NCBI RefSeq assembly: GCF_008180195.1
Contig: NZ_VTAV01000001.1
Location: 744,001-808,000 of the forward strand
Direction: 5' to 3'
DNA length: 64,000 nt
DNA from: Sphingobacterium phlebotomi
Lineage (GTDB): Bacteria > Bacteroidota > Bacteroidia > Sphingobacteriales > Sphingobacteriaceae
A program made the translations under genes and the position numbers. Positions 27,220 to 36,269 of this stretch are shown here, piece after piece. The notes beneath the pieces are model-generated. The model did not search any database and was not told the DNA's origin. It worked only from the letters and a program-made list of their open reading frames with translations. How positions within the stretch are numbered: position 1 is the stretch's first letter; each line of letters opens with the position of its first letter.

Positions 27220-27588
27220 TTAGCGTCTGTTTCTTTTGTGCTCATGGTATCTTTCCAGCATGCGTCTGGTAAAAGCGGCATCTTTCTGCCAGTCTTCTCC
27301 AGGCCCCCATTCGATGACTTCGTTATTTAGGAAATACACCCAGATGGGTCGCCTTTCTACTTTCTCGGTGTATGAGTTTACTTCGCCTGTCATATATTCG
27401 TATACCTCGAGCGGCCCGTCTTCGGTGGATTGCGCCATGACTACCATATTGGGCTTTCCGATACGTTTGATAACGGCTTCTTTGGACATGCCCAAACTGA
27501 TCAAACTCATATCGCCATGTCTCAGCGCGGCGCAGGATGCTAAGAACAAGAGTAGGACTGCAGCAGCATATGTGAATAATTTACGCAT
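27220..27588 (-). CDS. Small lipoprotein with SmpA/BamE-like domain
   Basis: A 122-residue protein. I start it at the ATG at 27588 because MRKLFTYAAAVLLLFLASC is a perfect lipoprotein signal with C19; the longer in-frame extension has no signal features and runs into the divergent gene. The mature part has the SmpA/OmlA/BamE-like pattern ISLGMSKEAVIKRIGKPNMV, then PLEVYEYMTG and a VYFLNNEVIEWG strand. BamE proteins bind the outer-membrane assembly machine; here the similarity is only at fold level, so a role in the envelope is all that can be said. It is divergent from the lipoprotein gene at 27695. Confidence 0.78.
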   Translation of the reverse strand: MRKLFTYAAAVLLLFLASCAALRHGDMSLISLGMSKEAVIKRIGKPNMVVMAQSTEDGPLEVYEYMTGEVNSYTEKVERRPIWVYFLNNEVIEWGPGEDWQKDAAFTRRMLERYHEHKRNRR

Positions 27589-27694
27589 AGATTTTTGATT
27601 TATAGTTTTCTTGTTTGACCCCGGCCCGTCGAAAAAGATTAATGATTGGTTGAAATGTTTTTTATATTTACTTCGATTCAAAATTCTGATTTGT

Positions 27695-28573
27695 ATGTTA
27701 AAAAATATTTGCTTTCTATTGATGTCTGCCCTGTTGTTTGGAAGTTGTTCTGACAAGGATAATAATGTAGTGGTGCCAGACGATGGACCCGATTCAGAAA
27801 CAGAAAAACAAATCCAAGTGTTGCCCTTAATATTGACGACGGATAAGAGTGGGGGACATATTTATGAGCAGGTGGGGTTTAGCTTACAGGACAGTACCTA
27901 TACGGGGCCTAACGGAGGATTTGCTATTTTGCTAAATTATGCTGATGATTTGGATTCTTTGATATGGCGGGTAGAAGGAAATGAAGAAAGGGTACATCTT
28001 CTGGAAAAAAATGGCACGAGTGATTCTAAATTCACGATCGAATGGGGTCACTATTTTTACTTGCCGGGAAACTATAAGACGCTTTTGCATGGATATAAAG
28101 ACGGTGAGATTGTTGTTCGCGATTCTGCTGTAACGGAGATTTTTGCAGATGGGGATTTTTTAAATGTAAATTGGGAACAATTGGACCAAAATCTAAACAA
28201 GATGGTGGGATATACCAACGAACATATGAAAGACTATTCGTTGCAGGTCTTCACCAGTTTACGAGATGATGTGCTATCATCCCGGCTTAGTGTAAGATTT
28301 GATTCGTTTGATTACAGTAGACCTGACGCCGTAGTGGGAGACCGGGAAATCGAACTGCTTGGTTCGTATATCACTGAATTGTATGGAGAAGCAAAATATC
28401 ACCTAACAGATACCCCCGCTCCTGATGAGTTGTTGAAGCTTTTCAAAACAACATTCAAAGAAGAGCAGGTATTAAAGATATGGCGTGCCGGTAAATCTAA
28501 TATTGCCCTTATCAAGAGTGAAGACACAGATGTGATTGGGTTTGGATACCAAATCCACGCTGAACCGATATGA
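27695..28573 (+). CDS. Lipoprotein of unknown function
   Basis: A 292-residue protein. I chose the ATG at 27695 since MLKNICFLLMSALLFGSC ends in a lipobox with C18, followed by an Asp/Asn-rich linker. The upstream in-frame part lacks these features. The mature protein is acidic and looks like mixed alpha/beta sequence (IQVLPLILTTDKSGGHIYEQ, DSKFTIEWGHYFYLPGNYKT, LQVFTSLRDDVLSSRLSVRF). I do not recognise a family. It is divergent from the BamE-like gene and precedes the glycosyltransferase cluster. Confidence 0.7.
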   Translation: MLKNICFLLMSALLFGSCSDKDNNVVVPDDGPDSETEKQIQVLPLILTTDKSGGHIYEQVGFSLQDSTYTGPNGGFAILLNYADDLDSLIWRVEGNEERVHLLEKNGTSDSKFTIEWGHYFYLPGNYKTLLHGYKDGEIVVRDSAVTEIFADGDFLNVNWEQLDQNLNKMVGYTNEHMKDYSLQVFTSLRDDVLSSRLSVRFDSFDYSRPDAVVGDREIELLGSYITELYGEAKYHLTDTPAPDELLKLFKTTFKEEQVLKIWRAGKSNIALIKSEDTDVIGFGYQIHAEPI

Positions 28574-28844
28574 TCGATTAACTACAACGTGGCCGCATTT
28601 GTTCGCGTATATTCGTCTATATAATCTGCACAACTATGTATATTATTTAATATGTATTTGTGAATCATTTAATTTTGTCAGCTATTCGATTTGTTTTAAT
28701 ATTACATTATATTTGAAGTACATATTGACCATATATTATTAATTACATGAAACCCACACGGGAGCCTCTATTACACTTCGAAGATCCCGAATGTACAATT
28801 TTTCCCATACTTACTTCTATTAACCTCCTCAAAGAATTATACAG
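28574..28844. other. AT-rich spacer at the left border of the glycan cluster
   Basis: These 271 nt are strongly AT-rich and contain no convincing gene, RNA or promoter. They mark the change in base composition between the core region and the glycosyltransferase cluster. Confidence 0.5.
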
Positions 28845-29936
28845 ATGAATATACTATACGATCATCAAATATTTTTAGCCCAAGGTTTCGGCGGAATTTC
28901 CAGATATTTTTCTACGTTAATGGAAGGTATACGGCATACATCAGATGTGTCGTATAATTTTTCTATGTATGGTAATCATAACTATTTTCAGTCAAGTGAG
29001 ATGGTGTTAAAACCTGATTATTTTCAAAGAAGACAATTTCGTCGTTATCCACAAAAAATGTCGGAAGCTAATCGAAGCTATATTTTGAAAAAATTGAAGG
29101 AAAAAGATATTAGTGTTTTTCACCCTACTTACTACGATCATTACTATTTAGATGTTATTCGTAAACCATTTGTAATAACAATACATGATATGATCTATGA
29201 GAAATACGCTGGTTTTTTTTCGCCTGATGATCCCACTCCCTATGAAAAGCGTGTCCTGATTGAACGTGCGGATAAAATAATAGCTATCTCACATAAAACA
29301 AAGGAAGATATCCTGTATTATAACAGGATTGACGAAGATAAAATAGATGTGGTATATCATGGAATTGATCTGGACAAAGCAATAACATATGAAGAAAATA
29401 TGATTCTTCCAGCAGAATATGTCCTTTACGTAGGAAGTCGTTTTGGCTATAAGAATTTTCCATTATTTGTAGAGGCGTTCGGTTACATCTCTACCAAAAA
29501 GAAAGACCTTAAATTAGTCGTCGTGGGGGCCGCTTTAGGAAGTGCCGAAAAAGAACTACTATATAGAAATGGTATACTGGATAAAATCTTACAAATGTCG
29601 GTCACAGATAGTCAACTCAATACTTTATACAAAAATGCCATCATGCTTGTTTACCCCTCTTTATATGAGGGGTTTGGATTGCCTATCTTAGAGGCCTTTA
29701 AAAATGGATGCCCGGTACTATTGAGTCGGGCAAGCTGTTTTCCGGAAATCGCAGGAGATTCTGCTGCCTTTTTTGAGCCAACTTCTGTAGAATCTCTAAT
29801 TTATGAAATGCTCCGTATCATCGAAGATCCATTTCTTCGGATTTCGTTAATCGACAGAGGTAGAACAAAATTGCAGGAGTACAATGTAGATAAGTGTGTG
29901 AAAGGAACTTTATACACCTATCGCAGTGTAATATGA
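28845..29936 (+). CDS. Glycosyltransferase family 4
   Basis: A 363-residue GT-B fold enzyme. The N-terminal domain begins MNILYDHQIFLAQGFGGISR, typical of mannosyl/rhamnosyl-type GT4 acceptor domains. The C-terminal donor domain has YVLYVGSRFGYKNFPLFVEA and the E-x7-E motif in PSLYEGFGLPILEAFKNGCP, then EIAGDSAAFFEP. It should transfer a sugar from a nucleotide donor onto a growing glycan at the cytoplasmic face of the membrane. It is the first gene of the AT-rich glycan cluster; sugar and linkage are unknown. Confidence 0.93.
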   Translation: MNILYDHQIFLAQGFGGISRYFSTLMEGIRHTSDVSYNFSMYGNHNYFQSSEMVLKPDYFQRRQFRRYPQKMSEANRSYILKKLKEKDISVFHPTYYDHYYLDVIRKPFVITIHDMIYEKYAGFFSPDDPTPYEKRVLIERADKIIAISHKTKEDILYYNRIDEDKIDVVYHGIDLDKAITYEENMILPAEYVLYVGSRFGYKNFPLFVEAFGYISTKKKDLKLVVVGAALGSAEKELLYRNGILDKILQMSVTDSQLNTLYKNAIMLVYPSLYEGFGLPILEAFKNGCPVLLSRASCFPEIAGDSAAFFEPTSVESLIYEMLRIIEDPFLRISLIDRGRTKLQEYNVDKCVKGTLYTYRSVI

Positions 29937-30002
29937 TATCTTGTACGAGGAAAGTCTTCCATCTAAATTTTAACTCTCTCGGAAGTCGACAGTTATAAAA
30001 TG

Positions 30003-30806
30003 TTATTCATTGAATTTTTTTACCCCTAATGCTTTCAATAGACGAAATCCTTTAGAAGATTGGAGTCTTTTCTGGTTATTTTCTAGCTTTGTTAGCCTGT
30101 CTTCTAATTTAAAATACTGTACATAGTCATGGTGGAACAACGAGAATTCTTTTTCGAGAAATGTTTTCCTCTCGGTTTCTATTGTGTCTCTATTTTTTGG
30201 GTCGGAGCTCATTCCATCCATATAAAAAATGGAAATAACGTCTGTAATGTGTTTCGTAGAGACTTGTTCTTTAATAATAACTCTGGTGAAAAACACCCAA
30301 TCAGCTACTATCTTGTAATTCGTTTCATATTTACCGTATTTTTCAAACAGATCTTTTCTAATAAACGTAGATGGATGACCCAAAGACTGATGAAAGAAAT
30401 ACTTAAATGATAGGTTTTCTGGAAAGTAATAGGTGTCAAGAGTTTCGCCATCTTGTTCTACGAATTGTATATCACCATATATTATTGCTTCGGAAATGAG
30501 CTTCGGAATCACCGCTTCAATGACGTTATTGCTAAAAAGTAAATCTCCACTATTGAGAAAGAGTAGATAATCTCCAGACGCCTTTTCTATACCCTTATTC
30601 ATGGCTTCGTAAACACCTGTGTCTTTTTCAGAAATCCAACTATCGACTATAGGAGAATTTTTAATTAATTCCACGCTGCCATCCGTAGAAGCACCATCTA
30701 TTACTATGTATTCAAATTCTTTATATGTCTGTTTTCTTACTGATTCCAGCGTATTTTTCAAACCTTCGATATTATTGAGGTTTACTGTGATAATACTTAG
30801 CTTCAT
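30003..30806 (-). CDS. Glycosyltransferase family 2
   Basis: A 267-residue GT-A enzyme. It starts with MKLSIITVNLNNIEGLKNTL; the donor-binding segment is YIVIDGASTDGS, with FLNSGDLLF as the DxD-like motif (here N-S-G-D) and HPSTFIRKDLFEKYG further on. This pattern fits the WcaE-like subgroup that acts in exopolysaccharide synthesis. It is convergent with the GT4 gene (66 nt between the stops). Confidence 0.92.
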   Translation of the reverse strand: MKLSIITVNLNNIEGLKNTLESVRKQTYKEFEYIVIDGASTDGSVELIKNSPIVDSWISEKDTGVYEAMNKGIEKASGDYLLFLNSGDLLFSNNVIEAVIPKLISEAIIYGDIQFVEQDGETLDTYYFPENLSFKYFFHQSLGHPSTFIRKDLFEKYGKYETNYKIVADWVFFTRVIIKEQVSTKHITDVISIFYMDGMSSDPKNRDTIETERKTFLEKEFSLFHHDYVQYFKLEDRLTKLENNQKRLQSSKGFRLLKALGVKKFNE

Positions 30807-30876
30807 AAGTTAATTTCTCTCCGTCGTAAGATTTATTTGATCAAGAATCAAATATAGTACTATTTTTAAAAATCCA

Positions 30877-31908
30877 TTATTTATCGATATGCGATCTGTT
30901 GAAGTATTCATTTTTGGTGAAAGCGTATATTTTTTTATATATATAAACATGTTTTACCAGTCTTGCATGGTTGGTAAGTCTCTTCCATTTTCTTAGACGA
31001 TTACGCCAGTTCAATTGATTTGCGGCATTTAGTAAATGGTCAACCATTTTGTATGCGTTCAGATGCGATACGGCAATATTTCTTAATTTCTCTCCGTCCT
31101 CAGGGTTATATTTTTCGAACTCCCTTATTAATTCATTCTCCTGATATTGCCGGTTTAAATAACGTCCGGAACAGTTCTTTTTTACATACTTTGCGAAATT
31201 TTCGGGACGTAAATAACCATCGGCCTTGTTTCCATTGTACCCTCGGTTATCGTAAATTAAACTAGGTCGTCCACATGCCATGGCGTCATAAACCGAGCGT
31301 CCAATGCCGACGACCATATCGAAGTTATTAATTTCTTGCTCGATATTGGTAGTTGGGTTTTTGTGTTTATTATAGGCTTTGAAACGTAGCCCTTTTTTGT
31401 TACAGATAGCCTGTAGCTTATTGTTAGCTTTTTCGCTTTGGCATAGAGACAATACGCTTGTAAGCTTTTTATTTATTGGATTTAAAGGTCTTTTTATTTT
31501 TATATCAATTCCATTCAACACCACTTCGTTGGGATACCCTAATTTTGTTAAATGATCCGCTATTTCTTGAGAAATAGCAATATGGTAATCTGCCAGGGGA
31601 GAGGGTTGTTCTGGTTCTAGTATCGTACCATGGCAAATCTGAATAATGGGTGCTAGGCCGAAGAGTTCTTTAACAGTAGTGTTATGGGTAGCAAAAATTA
31701 GATCATATTTCTTCTGATTCATGAAAGGAATTTGCAGTTCTTCCTCTATTTTTTTCGAAATCAATCCCTTGTTGAAGGTAAAGTATTCTACCTCAAAACT
31801 TTCCGATGTTGCAAAGGCTTTGATTAAATCAAAGGTGTACAATTCTGCTCCGCCTACACGTACTAGATCATTTACAGCTATTAGAATTTTTTTTTGTTTT
31901 GCTTCCAT
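30877..31908 (-). CDS. Glycosyltransferase, GT4-like
   Basis: A 343-residue protein with MEAKQKKILIAVNDLVRVGG at the start, GGAELYTFDLIKAF (GT4 N-terminal domain), ADYHIAISQEIADHLTKLG, then VVLNGIDIKIKRP and a donor-domain segment VVGIGRSVYDAMACGRPSLI. I use the ATG at 31908; an in-frame GTG at 31941 is possible but gives no better context. It would add a sugar to a surface glycan. It is divergent from the gene at 32253. Confidence 0.85.
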   Translation of the reverse strand: MEAKQKKILIAVNDLVRVGGAELYTFDLIKAFATSESFEVEYFTFNKGLISKKIEEELQIPFMNQKKYDLIFATHNTTVKELFGLAPIIQICHGTILEPEQPSPLADYHIAISQEIADHLTKLGYPNEVVLNGIDIKIKRPLNPINKKLTSVLSLCQSEKANNKLQAICNKKGLRFKAYNKHKNPTTNIEQEINNFDMVVGIGRSVYDAMACGRPSLIYDNRGYNGNKADGYLRPENFAKYVKKNCSGRYLNRQYQENELIREFEKYNPEDGEKLRNIAVSHLNAYKMVDHLLNAANQLNWRNRLRKWKRLTNHARLVKHVYIYKKIYAFTKNEYFNRSHIDK

Positions 31909-32252
31909 TGCTTTTGAATTTTGATGCAATACAGTTTTCACTCTCTACTAAGAATAAACAACAATTATAGTACCAGTGAATTTGATGGATTCGATCATCC
32001 TATATCTGTGTATATATACGAAAGTGTTTGGAAATATGCTACACTTATGAACCCATTATCAAAAAGAGAAGGCAATCCCTGTACTGGTAATCTCAAGTAT
32101 TCATCCTTTTTTTGCATTTTTGTATATGCAGAAGATAAAAAAATCAATAGTTACTTGATAATTTTGAAAAAAGAAAAGTAGAGTAACTTCAGCAAATATT
32201 GTTATATCAATCTGCGATTAACGTTTAACAAACAGTTTTTTATTACGGTCAC
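31909..32252. other. Divergent AT-rich spacer inside the glycan cluster
   Basis: A 344-nt spacer between two divergent genes. Its only notable content is TGCATTTTTGTATATG at 32113-32128, identical to the start region of the GT2 gene at 33330 and followed by a ten-codon start-like fragment that ends in TGA. No clear promoter was identified. Confidence 0.5.
32113..32128 (+). repeat. 16-bp direct repeat, copy 1
   Basis: TGCATTTTTGTATATG, identical to 33317-33332, where its last three bases are the ATG of a GT2 gene. Confidence 0.7.
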
Positions 32253-33260
32253 ATGTCAAAAAAAAAACTTCTATTAATTTCTCCGTCAAGTTTTAATTTA
32301 TACCAGCTTATTTTAAGGAATTTGGAATATTTGGGATACGAAGTGGTACATATTGAAGATCAGGGATACAAGTTCCAGTATACTTCACTATTACAACGTA
32401 TCTATAACTTTATCCGTAAGGTATTTTTAAATGATAGATATTACAAAGAAAAATTGAAGAAGGCGTATATCTCTATAAAACAGAGAGAGATTCTTTACGC
32501 TTGTGACTCTTTTGATATAGCATTAGTGCTCAGAGCTGATTATTTTAAGCCGGACATCATTAGCCTTGCACGTCAGAAAGCTAAGCAAATGATTAGTTTC
32601 CATTTTGATGGTATTTCACGAGACCCAAATGTATTGGAGTATGTGCATTTTTTTGACCAATTTTATGTATTCGATAAAGATGATCTCAAAAAGTATCCCT
32701 CCTATAACTTACTGTATTCTCCAAATTTTTACCTAGACTATCCAGGACTTCTGAAAGATTCGTATGATAGGCATTATAATGTGTATTATGTAAGTACTTT
32801 TCATGAAAGTAGAGTACAAGATTTAATTGCTATACATCAATATATGACAGCGCATTATTCCAAGGTTAAATTCGTTGTTGTTTGCTCACAAGATTATGAT
32901 TCTAAGCCGCCTGATTATGTAGTTGAGAATATGGAAATACGCAAGGAGACGGTTTCGTTTGACGAACAATTACAACATGTTGCGAATGCCGATATAATCC
33001 TTGATTTGGTTATTTCTGATCATAAAGGGTTTTCATTTAGAATATTAGAGGGGATTAAGTTTGGTAAAAAAGTAATCACTACTAATCCTAAGGTAATTGA
33101 AGCAGATTTTTTTCATCCTAGCAATTTCTTTATTTTAACAGATGATAATTATGATGATATAGCTGCATTTTTAAATACTCCTTATTCTAATATTGATCCT
33201 AAAATAATAGAAAAGTATAGTTTCTCATCATGGCTCCAAAGCAAAATAAAACGTCTTTAA
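32253..33260 (+). CDS. Predicted glycosyltransferase, paralogue of the gene at 35219-36232
   Basis: A 335-residue protein related along its whole length to the gene product at 35219-36232. Shared blocks include YKFQYTSLLQRIYNFIRKVF (against KYKNLFQRLQNLFRKTF), FHFDGISRDPNVLEYVHFFD, QFYVFDKDDLK and FRILEGIKFGKKVITTNPKV. The C-terminal segment resembles the donor site of GT-B enzymes. Similar Bacteroidota proteins are, as I recall, named LPS core biosynthesis protein RfaS; I cannot verify that. Its substrate is unknown; the position in a glycan cluster supports a transferase role. Confidence 0.75.
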   Translation: MSKKKLLLISPSSFNLYQLILRNLEYLGYEVVHIEDQGYKFQYTSLLQRIYNFIRKVFLNDRYYKEKLKKAYISIKQREILYACDSFDIALVLRADYFKPDIISLARQKAKQMISFHFDGISRDPNVLEYVHFFDQFYVFDKDDLKKYPSYNLLYSPNFYLDYPGLLKDSYDRHYNVYYVSTFHESRVQDLIAIHQYMTAHYSKVKFVVVCSQDYDSKPPDYVVENMEIRKETVSFDEQLQHVANADIILDLVISDHKGFSFRILEGIKFGKKVITTNPKVIEADFFHPSNFFILTDDNYDDIAAFLNTPYSNIDPKIIEKYSFSSWLQSKIKRL

Positions 33261-33316
33261 AAGAAACTTCGAGAAGCAAACTGTTGAATTTAAAAAATAA
33301 ATTAGATTTTATTTTA

Positions 33317-33332
33317 TGCATTTTTGTATATG
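33317..33332 (+). repeat. 16-bp direct repeat, copy 2, ending in a start codon
   Basis: TGCATTTTTGTATATG, identical to 32113-32128. The CATTTTTG part is one base from the TAnnTTTG box and lies 3 nt before the ATG at 33330. Confidence 0.65.
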
Positions 33333-34184
33333 GCAAGTATTAAAACACCCTTAGTCAGTATTGTTATTCCTTGCTACAATGGAGCTTCGACGATACTGGA
33401 AGCTGTTCAGTCAGCTTTAGATCAAAGTTATAAAAATATTGAAATCGTTGTTGTAGATGATGGCTCAACGGATAATTCTCGTATAATAGTAGAAAAAATT
33501 ATACTTTCAGAACCTAAAGTTTCTTTACATACTCAGGAAAATAGAGGGCTGTCAGCAGCGCGGAATTTTGGCTTGCATCAAGTAAAAGGAGAATATGTGG
33601 TGTTTTTGGATGCCGATGATAAGTTAAAAGAAACCTATCTTTCATTGGCGTTAGCTTATTATTTAGAAAATCCTGATACCACTATTGTTTACAGTAATAT
33701 GGAATTATTTGAAAGAGAGACTGGATTATTTCCATTGGATGCTTTTGAAATAAAGTCCTTTTTGCGGCAGAACTGTATTCCTGCATTTGCTATGGTACGG
33801 GTAAAGCAAATTAGAGCTATTGGAGGATTTGATGAATCAGTCACTTTGTGTGAGGATTGGGAGTGTTGGATGCATCTATTAAAAGTTTTCGGAGGAAGCG
33901 TTCATCGGATAGAGGAACCTCAGTATTTTTATCGGAAGCGTATCACCAATGATTCCATCTTGGATAGATATAAAGAGAATACTGAAAAACTTAAAAAGGT
34001 GAGGGTATATGTGTTTTCTAAGCATCAAGAATTCTATGACGAGCACAACATGGACTTAGAAAGCTTTTATCAAATGGAAGATAAGCTGAAAAAGCTTACT
34101 AAAAAATATTACAATACTTGGTATAGAAGATATTTCTATAAGTGGTTTAAACCTCAAAAATATAGTTCTGTTTATATTAAATAA
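33330..34184 (+). CDS. Glycosyltransferase family 2
   Basis: A 284-residue GT-A enzyme. The start is the ATG at 33330 (MASIKTPLVSIVIPCYNGAS). Typical motifs are EIVVVDDGSTDNS, GLSAARNFGL and the metal-binding VVFLDADDKLK (DxD-like D-A-D-D), then LCEDWECWMHLLK, which positions the acceptor. It lies 69 nt after the predicted glycosyltransferase gene at 32253 and may be co-transcribed with it. It ends only 7 nt from the convergent GT2 gene. Confidence 0.92.
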   Translation: MASIKTPLVSIVIPCYNGASTILEAVQSALDQSYKNIEIVVVDDGSTDNSRIIVEKIILSEPKVSLHTQENRGLSAARNFGLHQVKGEYVVFLDADDKLKETYLSLALAYYLENPDTTIVYSNMELFERETGLFPLDAFEIKSFLRQNCIPAFAMVRVKQIRAIGGFDESVTLCEDWECWMHLLKVFGGSVHRIEEPQYFYRKRITNDSILDRYKENTEKLKKVRVYVFSKHQEFYDEHNMDLESFYQMEDKLKKLTKKYYNTWYRRYFYKWFKPQKYSSVYIK

Positions 34185-34191
34185 TCAATTT

Positions 34192-35142
34192 TTATTTAAT
34201 TAGTTGACGCTTATTTAATAATTTGTCAATCAGTATTGTCAACCTACCCCTAATAGGGTGTTTTTTTACAAGCTCTCGGGACAAATCATAGTATGTTCTG
34301 GTAAGATCGTCTAAAACGTTTTTCATTAATGGATTCTCTTTTGCTTTCAAGAGTCGATTGTATTTTAAACTAATCTTTTTTATCCTTCTCTTAATGGTTG
34401 AAAAACTTAAATCTTGAAGTGGCGAAAAATTCCAGTACAAATTATTTCGTGAACTTGCAGTATTTGGGTACGAGATAATCCCCACTTGTTGTTGATTATG
34501 TATTCTATAATAAAAAAGTTTTTCATTTATACTATCGAAACAATTCTCATGGCTCGATATTAGTGCAATCCATTCATCATGATGAAAGTCCTCCATCAAC
34601 GGTATCGGTAGGATGTGTTGAATATAATCTTTTTTAATAGCCATCGAAGCACCCGTTGCGATATTTCCTCCGTAACACATACTTGCAAAATAGTTTATAT
34701 TCCCATCTCTTTCTTTTAGAATTTTTGGGACATCCCATACTGTTAACGCGTCCACAACTTTACCATCTTCGTCTATAAGATGTCCATTAGAACATAATAC
34801 CTTTGTGTTAGGTGATTTTTCGAAATAAGAAATGTATCTCTCTACTTTCTGTGGTGCCCATATATCGTCATGATCACTTAGAAATACAATATCGCCAGTG
34901 CAGACCTTTAACACCTGTTCGAAGTTCTTAACGCTTTTTAAATTTTTGACATTTTTTTTAACATGAAAAAGAAACGGATATTTGCGTTGGTAGTCCTGCA
35001 AAATTTGCCAAGTATTGTCTGAAGAACGATCATCATATACAATTATCTCATCTACTTTTCTTGTTTGCGTGACGATAGAGTCTAACTGCTTATGAAGGTG
35101 TTGCTCTCCATTATATGTACATAATCCAACGGATATTTTCAT
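34192..35142 (-). CDS. Glycosyltransferase family 2, rhamnosyltransferase-like
   Basis: A 316-residue GT-A enzyme: MKISVGLCTYNGEQHLHKQL, IIVYDDRSSDNTWQIL, VFLSDHDDIWAPQKVERY (with D-H-D-D as the metal site) and MEDFHHDEWIALIS. The DDxSxDNT and xDHDDIW patterns are common in O-antigen rhamnosyltransferase-like proteins. The C-terminal ~70 residues are basic and helical. The sugar specificity is an inference. Confidence 0.9.
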   Translation of the reverse strand: MKISVGLCTYNGEQHLHKQLDSIVTQTRKVDEIIVYDDRSSDNTWQILQDYQRKYPFLFHVKKNVKNLKSVKNFEQVLKVCTGDIVFLSDHDDIWAPQKVERYISYFEKSPNTKVLCSNGHLIDEDGKVVDALTVWDVPKILKERDGNINYFASMCYGGNIATGASMAIKKDYIQHILPIPLMEDFHHDEWIALISSHENCFDSINEKLFYYRIHNQQQVGIISYPNTASSRNNLYWNFSPLQDLSFSTIKRRIKKISLKYNRLLKAKENPLMKNVLDDLTRTYYDLSRELVKKHPIRGRLTILIDKLLNKRQLIK

Positions 35143-35218
35143 GATAAGCGTTAATTTAACCTCTTTTACACATTAATCATACGCAAATTGAAAAAGGTAA
35201 TAACCTGATAATATGAAT

Positions 35219-36232
35219 CTAATTGGGTAAATTTATCGGCATATGTTGCGGTAAATCCAACATATATGCTGCCCAATTTGAGAAGCTATACTTTTGTTTA
35301 ATATCCTCAGGGAGTACCTGATAGGGTATGTCAATAAATTGTTTCAATTCTGCTAAGCTTTGTTCATTCCAAATCAAAATGTTCTCAGGGCGATAGAAGT
35401 CATATTTGATAACATGGGGATTAGTTGTGATTACTTTTTTATCATAACCTATGCCTTCGAAGATACGAAAGGATAGTCCATTATGTATAGGATTTTGAAT
35501 ATCGAGAAGAATATGAGCATTAATAACATCAGTTAAGTTTTCTTCATAAGGAACTAAAGTAGATATTGGTGTGAGCCCCTTACCTTGGACTAGCTGGATA
35601 ATCCTTTCGTTATTAGTAGCTATTTTAATATTTCTATCTACGTTTAAGTCTTTAAGCTTGTTGTCAATATCTTTTACGATATCGATACGGCCGTCCAAAT
35701 AGCTACCTATATAGTATAACGTGTCGTTACCGGAAGGTATAGAAGTTGACAAAAAGTCAAAATAGAAATTGGTTGTCGGAAGTGTTGTGTTGGATTTTAA
35801 GTCAGTTGCGTCAAAAACGAAAAATCTATCCATTAAATGTAGATATTGATATATCGCAGGATACCGGTCAAGTCCATCCCATTGGTAACCGACGAGCATA
35901 CCGCACTTTTCTTTTACCAATTGGACAATTTCAAGAGGGAAAAGATCTGGGCGGATAAACAGTGCATAATCTGTGTGTTCAATAGATTTTAATTGCTCGG
36001 TAAGCCTTTCTTTGTTGTTTTTGACGAAAAGCTTACGTTTAAAATCTTTGTCGCCTAAAAATGTCTTTCTAAACAAGTTCTGTAGTCTCTGAAAGAGATT
36101 TTTGTACTTGAAATGTTCCGAAGCAGGTACTGTAATTAATGAAACGTTAAAACCTTCACTTTCAAAGTTTTTTTTAAAAGCTGAAGGAAATCCTACGTGC
36201 TCAGGGATAGCTAAAATTAAACTTTTGCGCAT
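35219..36232 (-). CDS. Predicted glycosyltransferase, paralogue of the gene at 32253-33260
   Basis: A 337-residue protein that aligns with the product at 32253-33260 (for example GYQWDGLDRYPAIYQYLHLM, RFFVFDATDLK, FRIFEGIGYDKKVITTNPHV, KYSFSNWAAYM). The two genes lie in opposite orientation about 2 kb apart with two GT2 genes between them, so they probably arose by an inverted duplication. No canonical DxD or E-x7-E motif stands out, so the catalytic role is inferred from context and the donor-site-like C-terminus. Confidence 0.75.
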   Translation of the reverse strand: MRKSLILAIPEHVGFPSAFKKNFESEGFNVSLITVPASEHFKYKNLFQRLQNLFRKTFLGDKDFKRKLFVKNNKERLTEQLKSIEHTDYALFIRPDLFPLEIVQLVKEKCGMLVGYQWDGLDRYPAIYQYLHLMDRFFVFDATDLKSNTTLPTTNFYFDFLSTSIPSGNDTLYYIGSYLDGRIDIVKDIDNKLKDLNVDRNIKIATNNERIIQLVQGKGLTPISTLVPYEENLTDVINAHILLDIQNPIHNGLSFRIFEGIGYDKKVITTNPHVIKYDFYRPENILIWNEQSLAELKQFIDIPYQVLPEDIKQKYSFSNWAAYMLDLPQHMPINLPN

Positions 36233-36269
36233 GTTTAGAGGTGAAAAATTTTACTAATATACAAAAAAT

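Noticed and set aside
27589..27756. N-terminal extension of the BamE-like lipoprotein and, opposite, of the lipoprotein at 27695
   Set aside because: Both extensions overlap each other's start regions, lack signal features, and are replaced by perfect lipoprotein signals at internal ATGs.
28536..28742. 68-codon ORF downstream of the unknown lipoprotein
   Set aside because: AT-rich spacer translation rich in Tyr, Ile, Leu and Cys, no start context, no resemblance to a family.
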